Source: Pseudomonadota bacterium (GTDB lineage: Bacteria; Cyanobacteriota; Vampirovibrionia; Obscuribacterales; Obscuribacteraceae). From it: DNA of 64,000 nt. The position numbers and the translations under genes are program-made. This document shows, in pieces, positions 46,348 through 55,310 of the stretch (the stretch's first letter is position 1; every line of letters starts with the position of its first letter). The DNA is taken from NCBI GenBank assembly GCA_021325555.1, contig JAJPGY010000032.1:99439-163438 (forward strand), read 5' to 3'. The notes under the pieces are model-generated. The model was not told the origin of the DNA, ran no database searches, and saw nothing but the letters and a program-made list of their open reading frames with translations.

Positions 46348-46671
46348 ATGGACGTCCGGCCGACAATTGCTCCAGGCACCTATTTTCCCCAGGAGAACCT
46401 CGGGCAGGCCAAGGCCGGCCAGGTTTCGCATACGGGCGCCATCGAGTATCTGGAGGGGCACAACATCAGGCTGACGCTCAGGGACAACACCTCCCTGCAG
46501 GGCAGGCTCGAGCACATCGGCTGGATGAATCCGGACAGCGAGGCGATCTCCTACCTGTGCATAAAGGTGGAGCCGGAGTCGGGGTACGTGCTTGCCGCCC
46601 AGGGGATCGACACGCGCAGCGGCATCCTTTTCATCCCCTGGGACTGGGTTGCCTGCTTGATCGTTCCGTAA
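46348..46671 (+). CDS. Small beta-rich protein, possibly Sm-like
   Basis: ATG 46348 gives 107 residues. After about 25 loosely structured residues comes a run of predicted strands: GAIEYLEGHNIRLTLRDNTS, LQGRLEHIGW, ISYLCIKVEPESGYVLAAQG and GILFIPWDWVACLIV. The order of strands, with a Gly in the second strand and a final hydrophobic strand, recalls an Sm/Hfq fold, but the canonical Hfq KH motif is absent. It is a single gene with its own strong promoter, convergent with aspS. The fold is a guess; structure prediction would settle it. Confidence 0.65.
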   Translation: MDVRPTIAPGTYFPQENLGQAKAGQVSHTGAIEYLEGHNIRLTLRDNTSLQGRLEHIGWMNPDSEAISYLCIKVEPESGYVLAAQGIDTRSGILFIPWDWVACLIVP

Positions 46672-46697
46672 GAACGCACGTCGCCGGGGCGCGGGCT

Positions 46698-48506
46698 CTA
46701 CAGGCCCTGGCCCGTCCGGGCCACCGCCGGCGCCACCGTGCTCCTTATATGCACCTCTTTCAGCTGCTCGTCGCTGGCCGCAGACGGCGCGCCGGTCATC
46801 AAGCAGCTGCCGGACTGCGTCTTTGGAAAGGCGATCACGTCACGTATCGACTTGAAGCCGGCAAGGAGCATGACGATCCGGTCCAGCCCGAGCGCGATGC
46901 CGCCGTGGGGCGGGGCGCCCGACTCCAGCGCCTCGAGCAGGAAGCCGAACTTGTCACGGGCCACCTCCGGGCTGAGACCGATGGCCGCGAACGCTTTCGA
47001 TTGCACCTCTTGATTGTGAATTCTGATCGAGCCGCCGCCTATCTCCACCCCGTTGTAGACGATGTCGTAGGCTCGCGCCTTCGCTCGCCCGGGATCGCTG
47101 TCCAGAAGCGGCACGTCCTCGAGGCGCGGGCTGGTGAAGGGGTGGTGAACGGCCACCAGCCGCCCTTCCTGCTCGTCGAACTCGAACATGGGGAAATCGG
47201 TGATCCACAGCAGTTCGTGCTTGCCCTCATCTATGAGGTCGAGCTCCTCTGCAAGCTTCAGCCGCAGGCGGCCCAGCACGTTGGCCACCGCCTTCGGCTT
47301 GTCAGCCACCATAAGCAGGAGGTCACCCTCGCCCGCCCCCGACAGCTGCTTCATCGACTCCAGCTCCTCGGTCTTGAAGTGCTGGGCTATGCCCGACGAG
47401 CGCACCCCTTCCGGGCCGAAGGACAGCCAGGCCAGCCCCCTGGCGCCGGCGGTCCTGGCGTACGCCTGCCAGGAATCGAGCTGCTTGCGCGAGACGGAGG
47501 CGTTGCCGCCGGCCAGGCAGATCGCCTTCAACTGCCCGCCGCCCTCGGCCACCTGCCGGAAGGCGTTAAATCCACAGGTTGCCGCCACCGGCGTCAGGTC
47601 CGCCAGCTCCAGACCGAAGCGCGTGTCCGGCTTGTCGCTGCCGTAGCGCTCCATCGCCTCGTCGTAGGTCAGGTGGCGGAACGGCGTCGATACCTTGATG
47701 TCTGAGCAGGCGAAGGTCTCCACCAAAAGGCCTTCGGTCACCTCCATGACCTGGTCTTGATCGACAAAGGCCATCTCCAGATCGAGCTGGGTGAACTCCG
47801 GTTGCCTGTCGGCGCGCAGGTCCTCGTCCCGGAAGCAGCGGGCGATCTGATAGTAACGCTCCACCCCGCTTATCATCAGGGTCTGCTTGAAAAGCTGCGG
47901 GGACTGCGGCAGCGCGTACCAGCTGCCCGGATTGAGACGGCTCGGCACCAGAAAGTCGCGCGCCCCCTCCGGCGTCGCTTTCGAGAGAATTGGCGTCTCC
48001 ACCTCCATGAAGCCCTGCCCGTTCAGGTACTGCCGCATGGCCTGGGCAACCGCGTGCCTGAGCCGCAGGCCGCGCTGCATCTCCTGGCGGCGCAGGTCCA
48101 GATAGCGGTATCTCAGGCGCAGCGCCTCATCAACCTCCTGGGCGGTCTGCAGCTGGAAAGGCAGCGGTCGGCAGCCGTTGAGAAGCTCCACCTCGTCCGG
48201 GTAGATCTCCACCTCGCCGGTGGCCATCTCTGGATTTTCGCTGCCGGCCGGCCGCCTGCTCACCGTCCCCAACGCTGCAACGACGAACTCGCTGCGTACG
48301 TTCGAGAAGACGTCATGGGCTTGCTTGTTCCGGTTGGGATCGGCGACCAGCTGCAGCTTGCCCGAGGCGTCGCGCAGCTCGATGAAGATGAGCCCGCCCA
48401 GATCCCGCCTGGCATCGACCCAGCCGGCCACGCACACCTTCTGCCCGGCATCCCCGGCACCAAGCGTTCCGCAAGACCTCTTGCCCTTCAAAACCAGTTT
48501 GCCCAC
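46698..48506 (-). CDS. aspS: Aspartyl-tRNA synthetase
   Basis: The 602-residue class II synthetase charges tRNA-Asp. It has the OB-fold anticodon domain ([20 protein letters not shown]), motif 1 with [20 protein letters not shown], motif 2 [20 protein letters not shown], the bacterial GAD insertion and motif 3 [18 protein letters not shown] 48506 is preferred over GTG 48524: it has GGGGAG 5 bases upstream, and a TATAAT -10 box at 48533-48538 on the minus strand places the transcript start at about 48526. Many such enzymes outside Proteobacteria also charge tRNA-Asn; the discrimination cannot be read here. Confidence 0.95.
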   Translation of the reverse strand: MGKLVLKGKRSCGTLGAGDAGQKVCVAGWVDARRDLGGLIFIELRDASGKLQLVADPNRNKQAHDVFSNVRSEFVVAALGTVSRRPAGSENPEMATGEVEIYPDEVELLNGCRPLPFQLQTAQEVDEALRLRYRYLDLRRQEMQRGLRLRHAVAQAMRQYLNGQGFMEVETPILSKATPEGARDFLVPSRLNPGSWYALPQSPQLFKQTLMISGVERYYQIARCFRDEDLRADRQPEFTQLDLEMAFVDQDQVMEVTEGLLVETFACSDIKVSTPFRHLTYDEAMERYGSDKPDTRFGLELADLTPVAATCGFNAFRQVAEGGGQLKAICLAGGNASVSRKQLDSWQAYARTAGARGLAWLSFGPEGVRSSGIAQHFKTEELESMKQLSGAGEGDLLLMVADKPKAVANVLGRLRLKLAEELDLIDEGKHELLWITDFPMFEFDEQEGRLVAVHHPFTSPRLEDVPLLDSDPGRAKARAYDIVYNGVEIGGGSIRIHNQEVQSKAFAAIGLSPEVARDKFGFLLEALESGAPPHGGIALGLDRIVMLLAGFKSIRDVIAFPKTQSGSCLMTGAPSAASDEQLKEVHIRSTVAPAVARTGQGL

Positions 48507-48666
48507 GTCATCTCCCCGCGACACCAGAGGTAATTATAGACGGGCCGGGGACGCGGCAGGCGGTGTACACTGGAGTGACAGGAGAGCTTCCGGCCGCCTG
48601 CCGGATCAAAGAACCGGGCCCGGACCGACCGCTGCAACACCTGACGGAGATGCGAGCCGCGAAATT

Positions 48667-49146
48667 ATGGATATCAAAGACCTTGCCTTTGCTGCCGTCC
48701 TGATTACCCTTGGCATTTCCTTTGGCTACAAGTGCGTCATCGCCACCTTCGTGGGCCGCTCCAGCTACTGGTCGGGATTTCTGCCGGTGGGCATCGTCTC
48801 GCCGCTGTTCATCCACCTGCCGGCGGGCAAGAACTCGCTTATCAAGCCGGTTCAAGGCTGGTGGGTACACGTGCTTCTCGGACCGATTTTCTTCCTCTGC
48901 AGTCTTTTGTGCCTGGCGAGCGGCGCCGATCTTGTCGGTTTGCCCGGCACGCAGACGGTCAACTTCATCATGACCTTCGGCAGAGAGGATGTGCCGCCGG
49001 CAATAACCTTCAGCAAGGGAGAGGGGTTCAAGTTCCCGATCGTCAAGCGCGTTCAAACCGCTCTCTTCAAGGCCGTGACGAAACCGGTGCTGGAAGAGCA
49101 GGCGGAGCGCGACAACGCAAGCATCAAGCAGCAGATGTCTAAGTGA
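48667..49146 (+). CDS. Small membrane protein of unknown function
   Basis: ATG 48667 gives 159 residues. Three hydrophobic helices are seen: LAFAAVLITLGISFGYKCVI, YWSGFLPVGIVSPLFIHLP and VHVLLGPIFFLCSLLCLASG. A cytoplasmic-type C-terminus with Lys/Glu follows (FPIVKRVQTALFKAVTKPVL). It is divergent from aspS, and TACACT at 48566-48571 may be its -10. It precedes the EF-G-like gene by 118 bases. No family recognised. Confidence 0.7.
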   Translation: MDIKDLAFAAVLITLGISFGYKCVIATFVGRSSYWSGFLPVGIVSPLFIHLPAGKNSLIKPVQGWWVHVLLGPIFFLCSLLCLASGADLVGLPGTQTVNFIMTFGREDVPPAITFSKGEGFKFPIVKRVQTALFKAVTKPVLEEQAERDNASIKQQMSK

Positions 49147-49264
49147 GCCGCGCATTAATTCGTGGCCGACACCCTTGCTGAAAAGCAGGACAGAGCGCTA
49201 TTCTTGCCAGTACGTGACATAAATCGCATCGCCTCGTCCCCTTGCCAACCGGAGGAGAGATCCC

Positions 49265-51346
49265 GTGTCCACATCCGCATCCCAAATCAGGAACGTAGCA
49301 TTCATCGGCATCAACCGCAGCGGCAAAACCAGCCTGGTTGAAGCGATTCTCCACTTGACCGGGGCGATCTCCCGGCGCGGCAAGATAACAGACGGCACGA
49401 TGACCACCGATTACGAGCCGGAGGCGATCGCGCGCCAGATGTCCACGCAGGTGACGATGGCCCGCACCACCTATCGCGATTACACCTTCAACATCCTGGA
49501 TTGCCCGGGCTTCGTGGATTTCACGGAAGAGGTGAAGCTGGCAGTCATGGGCGTGGACGCCGCGGTTTTCGTGGTCGAGCCCGATCCCGGCCGCGTCATT
49601 CAGATGGATACGCTGCTGCGTTTCACCGAGGAGATAGGCATCGCCAGGCTGGTCTTCGTCAACAAGCTCGACAAGCCGGACGTGGCCTTTTCCGAAACGC
49701 TCGAGGAGCTGAAGAAGATGCCGGGCACGAAGGTGCCCAGGCCGCTCGCCCCCCTGCATTACCCGATCGGGCTCGGGCCAGGCTTCACCGGCTACGTCGA
49801 TGTCCTGAAGAAGGAGGCGTTCAGATACGGCGCGCAGGGCAAGCCGGAGAAGACCGATGTGCCGGCGGATCTGCAGGCCGATCTGGAGTCCGCCCGCGAG
49901 AAGCTGGTCGAGACCCTGGCCGATACGGACGACGCCTTGCTGGAGATGGTGCTGGAGGGCAAAGAGATCCCGCTCGAGCACCTGGAGAAGGATCTGAACA
50001 GCGCCGTCCGCTCGGGCTCCTTCGTGCCCATCCTGGTCGGATCGGCCCATGCGGATCTGGGCATCGTCACCCTTCTGGACACGATAATCTCCCTTTGCCC
50101 GTCGCCGCTCGAGCGCGAGATCAAGGACAAGGACGGCAAGCGCATCGAGCCGAAAGAAGACGGTCCGGTGATCGCGCAGGTGATAAAGACATTCATCCAT
50201 CCGCAATCGGGCAAGCTCTCCCTGACCCGCGTTTTTACGGGCACGGTGACCGGCGACACGCAGCTTGTGGACTCGACGCGTTCCGGCAGCAAGGAGCGTG
50301 TCGGGGGCCTTTACTGGCTTCTGGGCAAAAAGCAGGAGACGATGCCCTCGGCAGGTCCCGGCTCAATAGTGGCCATCGCCCGCCTGGAGACGCCGCGCAC
50401 CGGCGACACGCTGGTCTCCGAGAAAGAGACCACGCAGATGAGCGCGCCACCGCCGCCGCCACCGCTCTATTCGCTGGCCATCGCGCCCAAGAATCGCAAC
50501 GATGAGGCCAAGCTCTCCACGCTCCTGGCCAAGATCGTCGAGGAAGACCCCGTGCTCAAGGTAGACCGTGACCCCGACACGCACGAGTACTGCATTTACG
50601 GACAGGGCGAGGTTCACCTCACCCTGTCGCGGCAGAGGCTCGAGCGCAAGTACAGCATCCAGCTCGAGGCCAAGCGTCCCAAGATCGCCTACAAGGAAAC
50701 GATCACCGCCAAGGTGGAAGCGCACGGGCGCCACAAGAAGCAAACCGGCGGGCGCGGGCAGTTCGGTGAGGTCTACTTCAAGATCGAGCCGCTTGAGCGC
50801 GGCGCCGGCAACAAGTTCAGCGAGTCCATTGTCGGCGGCGTGGTGCCGCGCCAGTACATCCCCGGCGTTGAGAAGGGCACGATGGAGGCCCTGCAGCGGG
50901 GACCGCTGGCCGGCTTCCCGGTCGTCGACGTGCACGTCAACCTCTTCGACGGCTCCTATCACGACGTGGACAGCGACGAAATGTCCTTCCGCATGGCCGC
51001 CATCCTGGCCATGCGCGAGGGGATGACCAAAGCGCACCCGCTCATCCTGGAGCCGATCACGGAGGTCACCGTCGTGGTGCCCAGCTCCTACACATCGGGC
51101 GTGCTGAGCCAGCTCAACGGCCGCCGCGGCCAGATCCTCGGTTACGGACCCAGCCCCACCCGCAGCGGCTGGGATGAGATCAACGCGCACGTTCCCCAGG
51201 CCGAGCTGTGGGATTACATCATCGACCTGCGCACGCTGTCCCAGGGTCTCGGCTATTACACCTGGAAGTTCTCGCACCTGTCGCCGGTGCCGCCGGCGAT
51301 CTCGCAGGAGCTCATCTCCCAGGCTACGGCGCCGGCCGAGGCCTAG
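49265..51346 (+). CDS. Elongation factor G-like protein (EF-G2 type)
   Basis: The 693-residue protein has all EF-G domains. Motifs are G1 FIGINRSGKTSLVE, G3 DCPGFVDFTEE and G4 NKLDKPD; domain IV-V text includes GRGQFGEVYFKIEP and the C-terminal GRRGQILGYGP. G3 reads GF where canonical EF-G has GH, so the catalytic His is missing. A divergent G3 with Tyr or Phe is typical of the EF-G-like/FusA2 group rather than the main translocase. The Pro-run APPPPPPP lies near residue 395. GTG 49265 has GGAGGAG 7 bases upstream. Confidence 0.9.
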   Translation: MSTSASQIRNVAFIGINRSGKTSLVEAILHLTGAISRRGKITDGTMTTDYEPEAIARQMSTQVTMARTTYRDYTFNILDCPGFVDFTEEVKLAVMGVDAAVFVVEPDPGRVIQMDTLLRFTEEIGIARLVFVNKLDKPDVAFSETLEELKKMPGTKVPRPLAPLHYPIGLGPGFTGYVDVLKKEAFRYGAQGKPEKTDVPADLQADLESAREKLVETLADTDDALLEMVLEGKEIPLEHLEKDLNSAVRSGSFVPILVGSAHADLGIVTLLDTIISLCPSPLEREIKDKDGKRIEPKEDGPVIAQVIKTFIHPQSGKLSLTRVFTGTVTGDTQLVDSTRSGSKERVGGLYWLLGKKQETMPSAGPGSIVAIARLETPRTGDTLVSEKETTQMSAPPPPPPLYSLAIAPKNRNDEAKLSTLLAKIVEEDPVLKVDRDPDTHEYCIYGQGEVHLTLSRQRLERKYSIQLEAKRPKIAYKETITAKVEAHGRHKKQTGGRGQFGEVYFKIEPLERGAGNKFSESIVGGVVPRQYIPGVEKGTMEALQRGPLAGFPVVDVHVNLFDGSYHDVDSDEMSFRMAAILAMREGMTKAHPLILEPITEVTVVVPSSYTSGVLSQLNGRRGQILGYGPSPTRSGWDEINAHVPQAELWDYIIDLRTLSQGLGYYTWKFSHLSPVPPAISQELISQATAPAEA

Positions 51347-51404
51347 AATTCCCCCGAAATTCTTAAGGTTTGGCACCCGAGATTGCCTCAGGCAGGCGAT
51401 CTTC

Positions 51405-51433
51405 TTGTTCAGTCAAGATGAAGGTGCTAAGAT
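51405..51433 (+). promoter_or_regulatory. Candidate promoter for rpsU
   Basis: -35 TTGTTC at 51405-51410, a 17-base spacer and an extended -10 TGCTAAGAT (-10 at 51428-51433). It would start transcription near 51440 with a leader of about 60 bases ahead of the rpsU TTG start. Confidence 0.5.
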
Positions 51434-51499
51434 CGGCGTATCTGGAAACCTTCCGGAAATTGTCTGTTGCCCGTTTCTTTCAGAAAAGGGGGAGTTCCC

Positions 51500-51673
51500 T
51501 TGTCAGAGGTCAGAATTGCAGAAGGCGAGAGCATAGAGACCGCCTTGAAGCGTTTTAAAAAGAAGATACAGAAAGCCGGCATCTTGTCCGAGATCAAGCG
51601 CCGGGAGCGCTACGAGAAGCCGTCCGTGAAGCGCAAGCGCAAGGCCGAGGCTGCCCGCAAACGCCGCAGTTAA
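51500..51673 (+). CDS. rpsU: 30S ribosomal protein S21
   Basis: This 57-residue basic protein ([20 protein letters not shown] ending [12 protein letters not shown]) is S21, a small-subunit protein near the anti-SD region of 16S rRNA. The start is a TTG at 51500 with AAGGGGGAG ending 5 bases before it; the frame extends upstream to 51467 but the family N-terminus begins here. EF-G-like is 150 bases upstream and a separate promoter is likely. Confidence 0.94.
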   Translation: MSEVRIAEGESIETALKRFKKKIQKAGILSEIKRRERYEKPSVKRKRKAEAARKRRS

Positions 51674-51775
51674 GACGTCGACTGTTGACATCCTTGCCGG
51701 CGTGAGATCGAAGCGATCGCCGGGAATAAGTTTTTTGGGCCGCGATAGCGGGACTGAAAAGCTGAGGATGCAAAA

Positions 51776-52039
51776 ATGGGCACTTCTCAATACTCCGGCG
51801 ACCTGAAGCTGACCACGGTTGCCACCGGCCAGCTGAAAGAAAGGCTGAACAAGATCTACGACGCGATGCGCCGGGGTCCCGGCCACGCGCCGAACACGGG
51901 GCTTTTCGAGCACCTATGGGAGCTGAAAGAGATGGCGCTTCTCGAGGGGCGCAGCCATGTCCAGGTTCCCGGCGGCTGGCTGGACGAGCTCGAGCATGAC
52001 ATCTCCAGAGACCCCGGTGAAGCCGGGCGCGGTCACTGA
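51776..52039 (+). CDS. Small protein of unknown function
   Basis: The 87-residue protein (LTTVATGQLKERLNKIYDAM, then FEHLWELKEMALLEGRSHVQ) is soluble and mostly helical. GAGGA lies 8 bases before the ATG. It precedes the large lipoprotein gene by 23 bases, suggesting an operon. No family recognised. Confidence 0.65.
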   Translation: MGTSQYSGDLKLTTVATGQLKERLNKIYDAMRRGPGHAPNTGLFEHLWELKEMALLEGRSHVQVPGGWLDELEHDISRDPGEAGRGH

Positions 52040-52062
52040 CGCCGAAGACGCCGGCAACATCC

Positions 52063-53958
52063 ATGGTGAAACCACTTCCGATTCTTGCGGCGGCGCTGCT
52101 GATCGCCGTCCCGGGCTGTCCTGCCGGGCAGACGGCAATGCCTGCCGCACCACGGACGGTATCAGAGCTGAAGCAAGCCCGCATCAAGACGCTGGTTCGC
52201 CGGGACCCCCGGGCGAGAGGTCTCATCGAGAAAATCGAGTCGAAAATCGCTCCCGGCCGCCCTCGCTCCGGAGAGCCGGAAGATACGGCGCTCGGCAACG
52301 TCGAGCGCGCCTTCTACCAGATCGTCATGTCCAGCGGCGCCCTCTCCGAAGAGCGCCTGCACGCCGAGGTCGATCTGCTCGAGGAGATGGCCGGTCCCTT
52401 CCGGCAACCGGGAACGCAAGAGTTGAAGCCGCTCCAGGATCGCTACGCGCGGGTCTGCGCGCTCCTCGAGGATCAGATATTGATCAAGGATCTGGAGCCG
52501 GCGCTCAGCCTGCACGACAACTTCGTCAGGCACACAGCCATGGGGCTGTGGGACGCCGGGCGAATCGAAAGCGAGCTTTCGCGCATCGAGGAGTCCGTGA
52601 GCAAGGCGCCGCCCATACCGTACGGGCGCTCGGAGCTGCTGCGCGATCTTGAGGGCAAGCGGCTTGCCCCGCCCGCCAAGGGCTCATACGTGGGGGTCTA
52701 CGCCGGTCCCACCATCTTTCCCGGAGAGCTTCAGCTGCTGTCCACGCAGAGGCCGTCGCTGGCCGTTCTTGGAGAGGCTACCGGCGGATTGCTGCAGGCC
52801 GACACGGCCGACGTGGCAATTCAGGGACCGGACGGCGAGCTGCTGGATCTCGACCGGGCCAACCGTCCCGATCTTCATCAGCCCTTTTCGCCCCCGACCT
52901 CGCTGTGGATGAAAGCGCGCCTTTTGGAAGGGCACGTTCCTTTCATCAACTTCGATCTGCCGAGCCCCTGGGCGCCGGCGCAAGACTTCATCTCCTGCTA
53001 CTCGGCCGAGGCCGGCAAGCATGAGGAGGTTCAGTCGCCGTACCCTTGCCTCCACCTGCCCCGGTATTCCCTGCCGCCGGGCAAGCTGCTCATGATTGAG
53101 GACGTCCTGGACGGAAAGCTGGATGAATACTTCCGGCGGAACCTGAAGATTGTCGCCTCCACCAGGGCACCGGTGTGCGTAGGCCTGTTCGACGCGTTCG
53201 ACGGCCCGATAACTGATACCGCTTTTGGTGCGGACGGGCGCACCGCCTATTACCTGCTCGTCGACCCGAAGCTGTCCAGGCTCTCCGGCGACAAACTGCA
53301 GCAAGAGGCGACGCGCAGGATGGCGAAGGGGCGGCTGGCCGGGGACGCAGGAGCCGAGCTGAGGAGGTATTACGGCGACCCGTCCGTCCCGGACGGGCCG
53401 GAGCGCGTGCGCGACGCCTGGAAGCATGTCCGGCAGCTTGCCACCGCGGTCGGTGCGAACGCCGTGTCCTTCTACGCCTGCGCCGGACCCTGTCATGGCA
53501 ACAAGAAGGGGCTGGGCAGCTATCCGTATGCCGGAGCCCAGGACTGGAACAAGCTGGATTACTACTACCCCGGCGACGGGGTAATGGACTGGATCGGCGT
53601 GAGCGGGGCCTGGATCGATGCCGGCAAGGAGGCGCGCGAGCTCGCCTTCTCGGAGTCTGTACTTCCGTTTCTCCTGGAGGCGAGAAGCACGAGATGGAAC
53701 GCCACGCCGTCTCTGATTCGCGATCTCGCCCCCGCCCGCGAGGACCCGATCGCCGAGCCGGAATGGATAAGCGCCTGCCTTCAGGGGCTCCTGCCCGGCG
53801 ACGCTCCTGATTTAAAGGCGGTTTTCCTCCGCTTTCCCGAAGAGCTTACCCTGTGGTCGGCCGAGTCCCTGAGCGCCTATCGACGGGCAGTGAGCAGCAA
53901 TCCCTCTTACAAGCACAACCTCAACCTCAAGCCTGCTCAGTCCGCCTCGACGCCGTAA
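52063..53958 (+). CDS. Lipoprotein with a GH26-like TIM-barrel region
   Basis: The 631-residue protein has a signal peptide with a lipobox-like AVPGC (residues about 15-19), a helical N-terminal third, then a domain from about residue 200 that reads like a glycosidase barrel: GSYVGVYAGPTIFPG, APVCVGLFDAFDGPIT and LDYYYPGDGVMDWIGVSGAW. The YYPGD...DWIG text is characteristic of GH26-type mannanase relatives. The usual His-Glu acid/base motif of GH26 is not visible, nor an obvious nucleophile Glu, so catalysis is doubtful. It ends KAVFLRFPEELTLWS followed by a tail. It is cotranscribed with the 87-residue gene upstream. Confidence 0.65.
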   Translation: MVKPLPILAAALLIAVPGCPAGQTAMPAAPRTVSELKQARIKTLVRRDPRARGLIEKIESKIAPGRPRSGEPEDTALGNVERAFYQIVMSSGALSEERLHAEVDLLEEMAGPFRQPGTQELKPLQDRYARVCALLEDQILIKDLEPALSLHDNFVRHTAMGLWDAGRIESELSRIEESVSKAPPIPYGRSELLRDLEGKRLAPPAKGSYVGVYAGPTIFPGELQLLSTQRPSLAVLGEATGGLLQADTADVAIQGPDGELLDLDRANRPDLHQPFSPPTSLWMKARLLEGHVPFINFDLPSPWAPAQDFISCYSAEAGKHEEVQSPYPCLHLPRYSLPPGKLLMIEDVLDGKLDEYFRRNLKIVASTRAPVCVGLFDAFDGPITDTAFGADGRTAYYLLVDPKLSRLSGDKLQQEATRRMAKGRLAGDAGAELRRYYGDPSVPDGPERVRDAWKHVRQLATAVGANAVSFYACAGPCHGNKKGLGSYPYAGAQDWNKLDYYYPGDGVMDWIGVSGAWIDAGKEARELAFSESVLPFLLEARSTRWNATPSLIRDLAPAREDPIAEPEWISACLQGLLPGDAPDLKAVFLRFPEELTLWSAESLSAYRRAVSSNPSYKHNLNLKPAQSASTP

Positions 53959-53963
53959 ACGAA

Positions 53964-53991
53964 TTGCCGAACGACGAAATTGCTGTATGAT
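53964..53991 (+). promoter_or_regulatory. Candidate promoter for the 201-residue exported protein
   Basis: TTGCCG (4/6), a 16-base spacer and TATGAT (5/6) lie in the 77-base gap before ATG 54036. Confidence 0.45.
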
Positions 53992-54035
53992 GACCTTGCC
54001 TGCGCAAAAGGGGCCAGCAGTCGAGTAAGTTCCGC

Positions 54036-54641
54036 ATGCCGCCACGTCACATCGCCGTTTGCGCCGCCTTCGTGATCGCAATCGCATACGGTGGCACGCC
54101 GGGCTCGGCCAGGCGGCCCGATCCGAAAATGATCCAGCGAATCGCGGCGGCGGTGGCCACCAACCAGAAGCTCGAAGAGACCCTGGCGGCGCAGCTCAGG
54201 TCCACGGCCGGGTATCTCCGCCGGTTTCGGCTGGTAAACGGCTCTTACCCGGAATCTCCGGTTGAGATTGAATCGCTGAGATATGATCTGGGCGAGCTGC
54301 TTCCCGAGAATCCCTACAGCGTTCCCGAGGCCCCCCGGCTGGAGGACAGGGGGCCGGGCGAAAAGGTTTTCAACCTTCTCGATCCGCCCAAAGACAGGCA
54401 CGCCGAGTGGGCCGCCCGCTTTCACGTCTTCGTGGATCGCACGCTCAGGCCGGACGCCCTCGACTACCTGCGCGCGCACCCGCCGGAGACATGGCAGGCG
54501 GAGCCGGGCACGATCACCATCATAAGCAACGGCAGCGATCTGTGCGCCGTCTGGGGGGCCGGATCCAGCGGCAGGCCGCTCCACGACTGGGAAAATGGGC
54601 AGATGCTTCTGGTCACCACCGACGGCGCCGGGGGCGGCTAA
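54036..54641 (+). CDS. Exported protein of unknown function
   Basis: The 201-residue product has a signal peptide (HIAVCAAFVIAIAYGGTPGS). The mature part starts with a helix (PKMIQRIAAAVATNQKLEET), then a pilin-like or type II-secretion-like stretch (FRLVNGSYPESPVEIESLRY, LLPENPYSVPEAP, TITIISNGSDLCAVWGAG), reminiscent of the C-terminal part of pseudopilins without the N-terminal pilin helix. This comparison is loose. The stop overlaps the stop of the convergent TPR gene by 4 bases. Confidence 0.65.
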   Translation: MPPRHIAVCAAFVIAIAYGGTPGSARRPDPKMIQRIAAAVATNQKLEETLAAQLRSTAGYLRRFRLVNGSYPESPVEIESLRYDLGELLPENPYSVPEAPRLEDRGPGEKVFNLLDPPKDRHAEWAARFHVFVDRTLRPDALDYLRAHPPETWQAEPGTITIISNGSDLCAVWGAGSSGRPLHDWENGQMLLVTTDGAGGG

Positions 54642-55204
54642 CCGCCTGCGCCCAGCTTATTCACCAGCTCCTCGTAGCGCTGCCGGCGGGCAACCAGCGC
54701 CGGATGTTCGGCGCCGAGCAGGTTCTCCCAGAACGCCAGCATGCGGGAGTAAAGCGGCTCCGCTTCCTGATACTTGCCCTGGGCGACGTAGGTGTCGGCC
54801 AGCGCCTGCATGTTCAACGCCACATCCGGATGCTCGGGACCGAGCGCCCGCTCCAGAATGTCCAGCGCTTTGGCCGCCAGCGTCTCGGCGTACTGGAGCC
54901 TGCCCGTGCTCTCATAGAGAGAGGAGAGGCTGAATAGGACGATCGCCACATCCTGATGCTGCACGCCCAGCACCCTCTCCTTGATCGCCAGCACTATCCA
55001 GTAGAGCAGCTCGGCCCGGGCAAAGTTGCCCTGCCCGTGAAACTCCTCGGCAAGACTCATCAGGCGCCAGGAAACGGCCAGGTGGTCGTCGCCGATGATG
55101 CTCTCCACGACCCTCAGCGCCTGTTTGTGCAGCGGCTCCTGGCCGAGACTGTCGGCAGGCGAATCCACCTCTGTCGCCCTGTCCTTATGCAAATCCACCA
55201 CCAT
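54638..55204 (-). CDS. Kinesin-light-chain-like TPR protein
   Basis: The 188-residue soluble protein has about four 42-residue TPR repeats of KLC type: RVVESIIGDDHLAVSWRLMS, GNFARAELLYWIVLAIKERV followed by LGVQHQDVAIVLFSLSSLYE, and YQEAEPLYSRMLAFWENLLG. No signal peptide. It lies just downstream of the TPR-LuxR gene on the same strand (106 bases), so it may be part of that cluster. Presumably a protein-protein interaction module. Confidence 0.8.
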   Translation of the reverse strand: MVVDLHKDRATEVDSPADSLGQEPLHKQALRVVESIIGDDHLAVSWRLMSLAEEFHGQGNFARAELLYWIVLAIKERVLGVQHQDVAIVLFSLSSLYESTGRLQYAETLAAKALDILERALGPEHPDVALNMQALADTYVAQGKYQEAEPLYSRMLAFWENLLGAEHPALVARRQRYEELVNKLGAGG

Positions 55205-55310
55205 GGCTGTCGACCCGGTCGGCTATTAGCTATATTCTCCCCGGCACGCGCCAGGTTTGGCAATAAAGGAAACCCCCAGGTCGGTTAAATGCGACTCCAC
55301 TGGCAGCCGC

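Noticed and set aside
48533..48571. Divergent strong promoter pair between aspS and the small membrane protein
   Set aside because: Each -10 (TATAAT minus, TACACT plus) lacks a convincing -35, so they are only mentioned within the gene entries.
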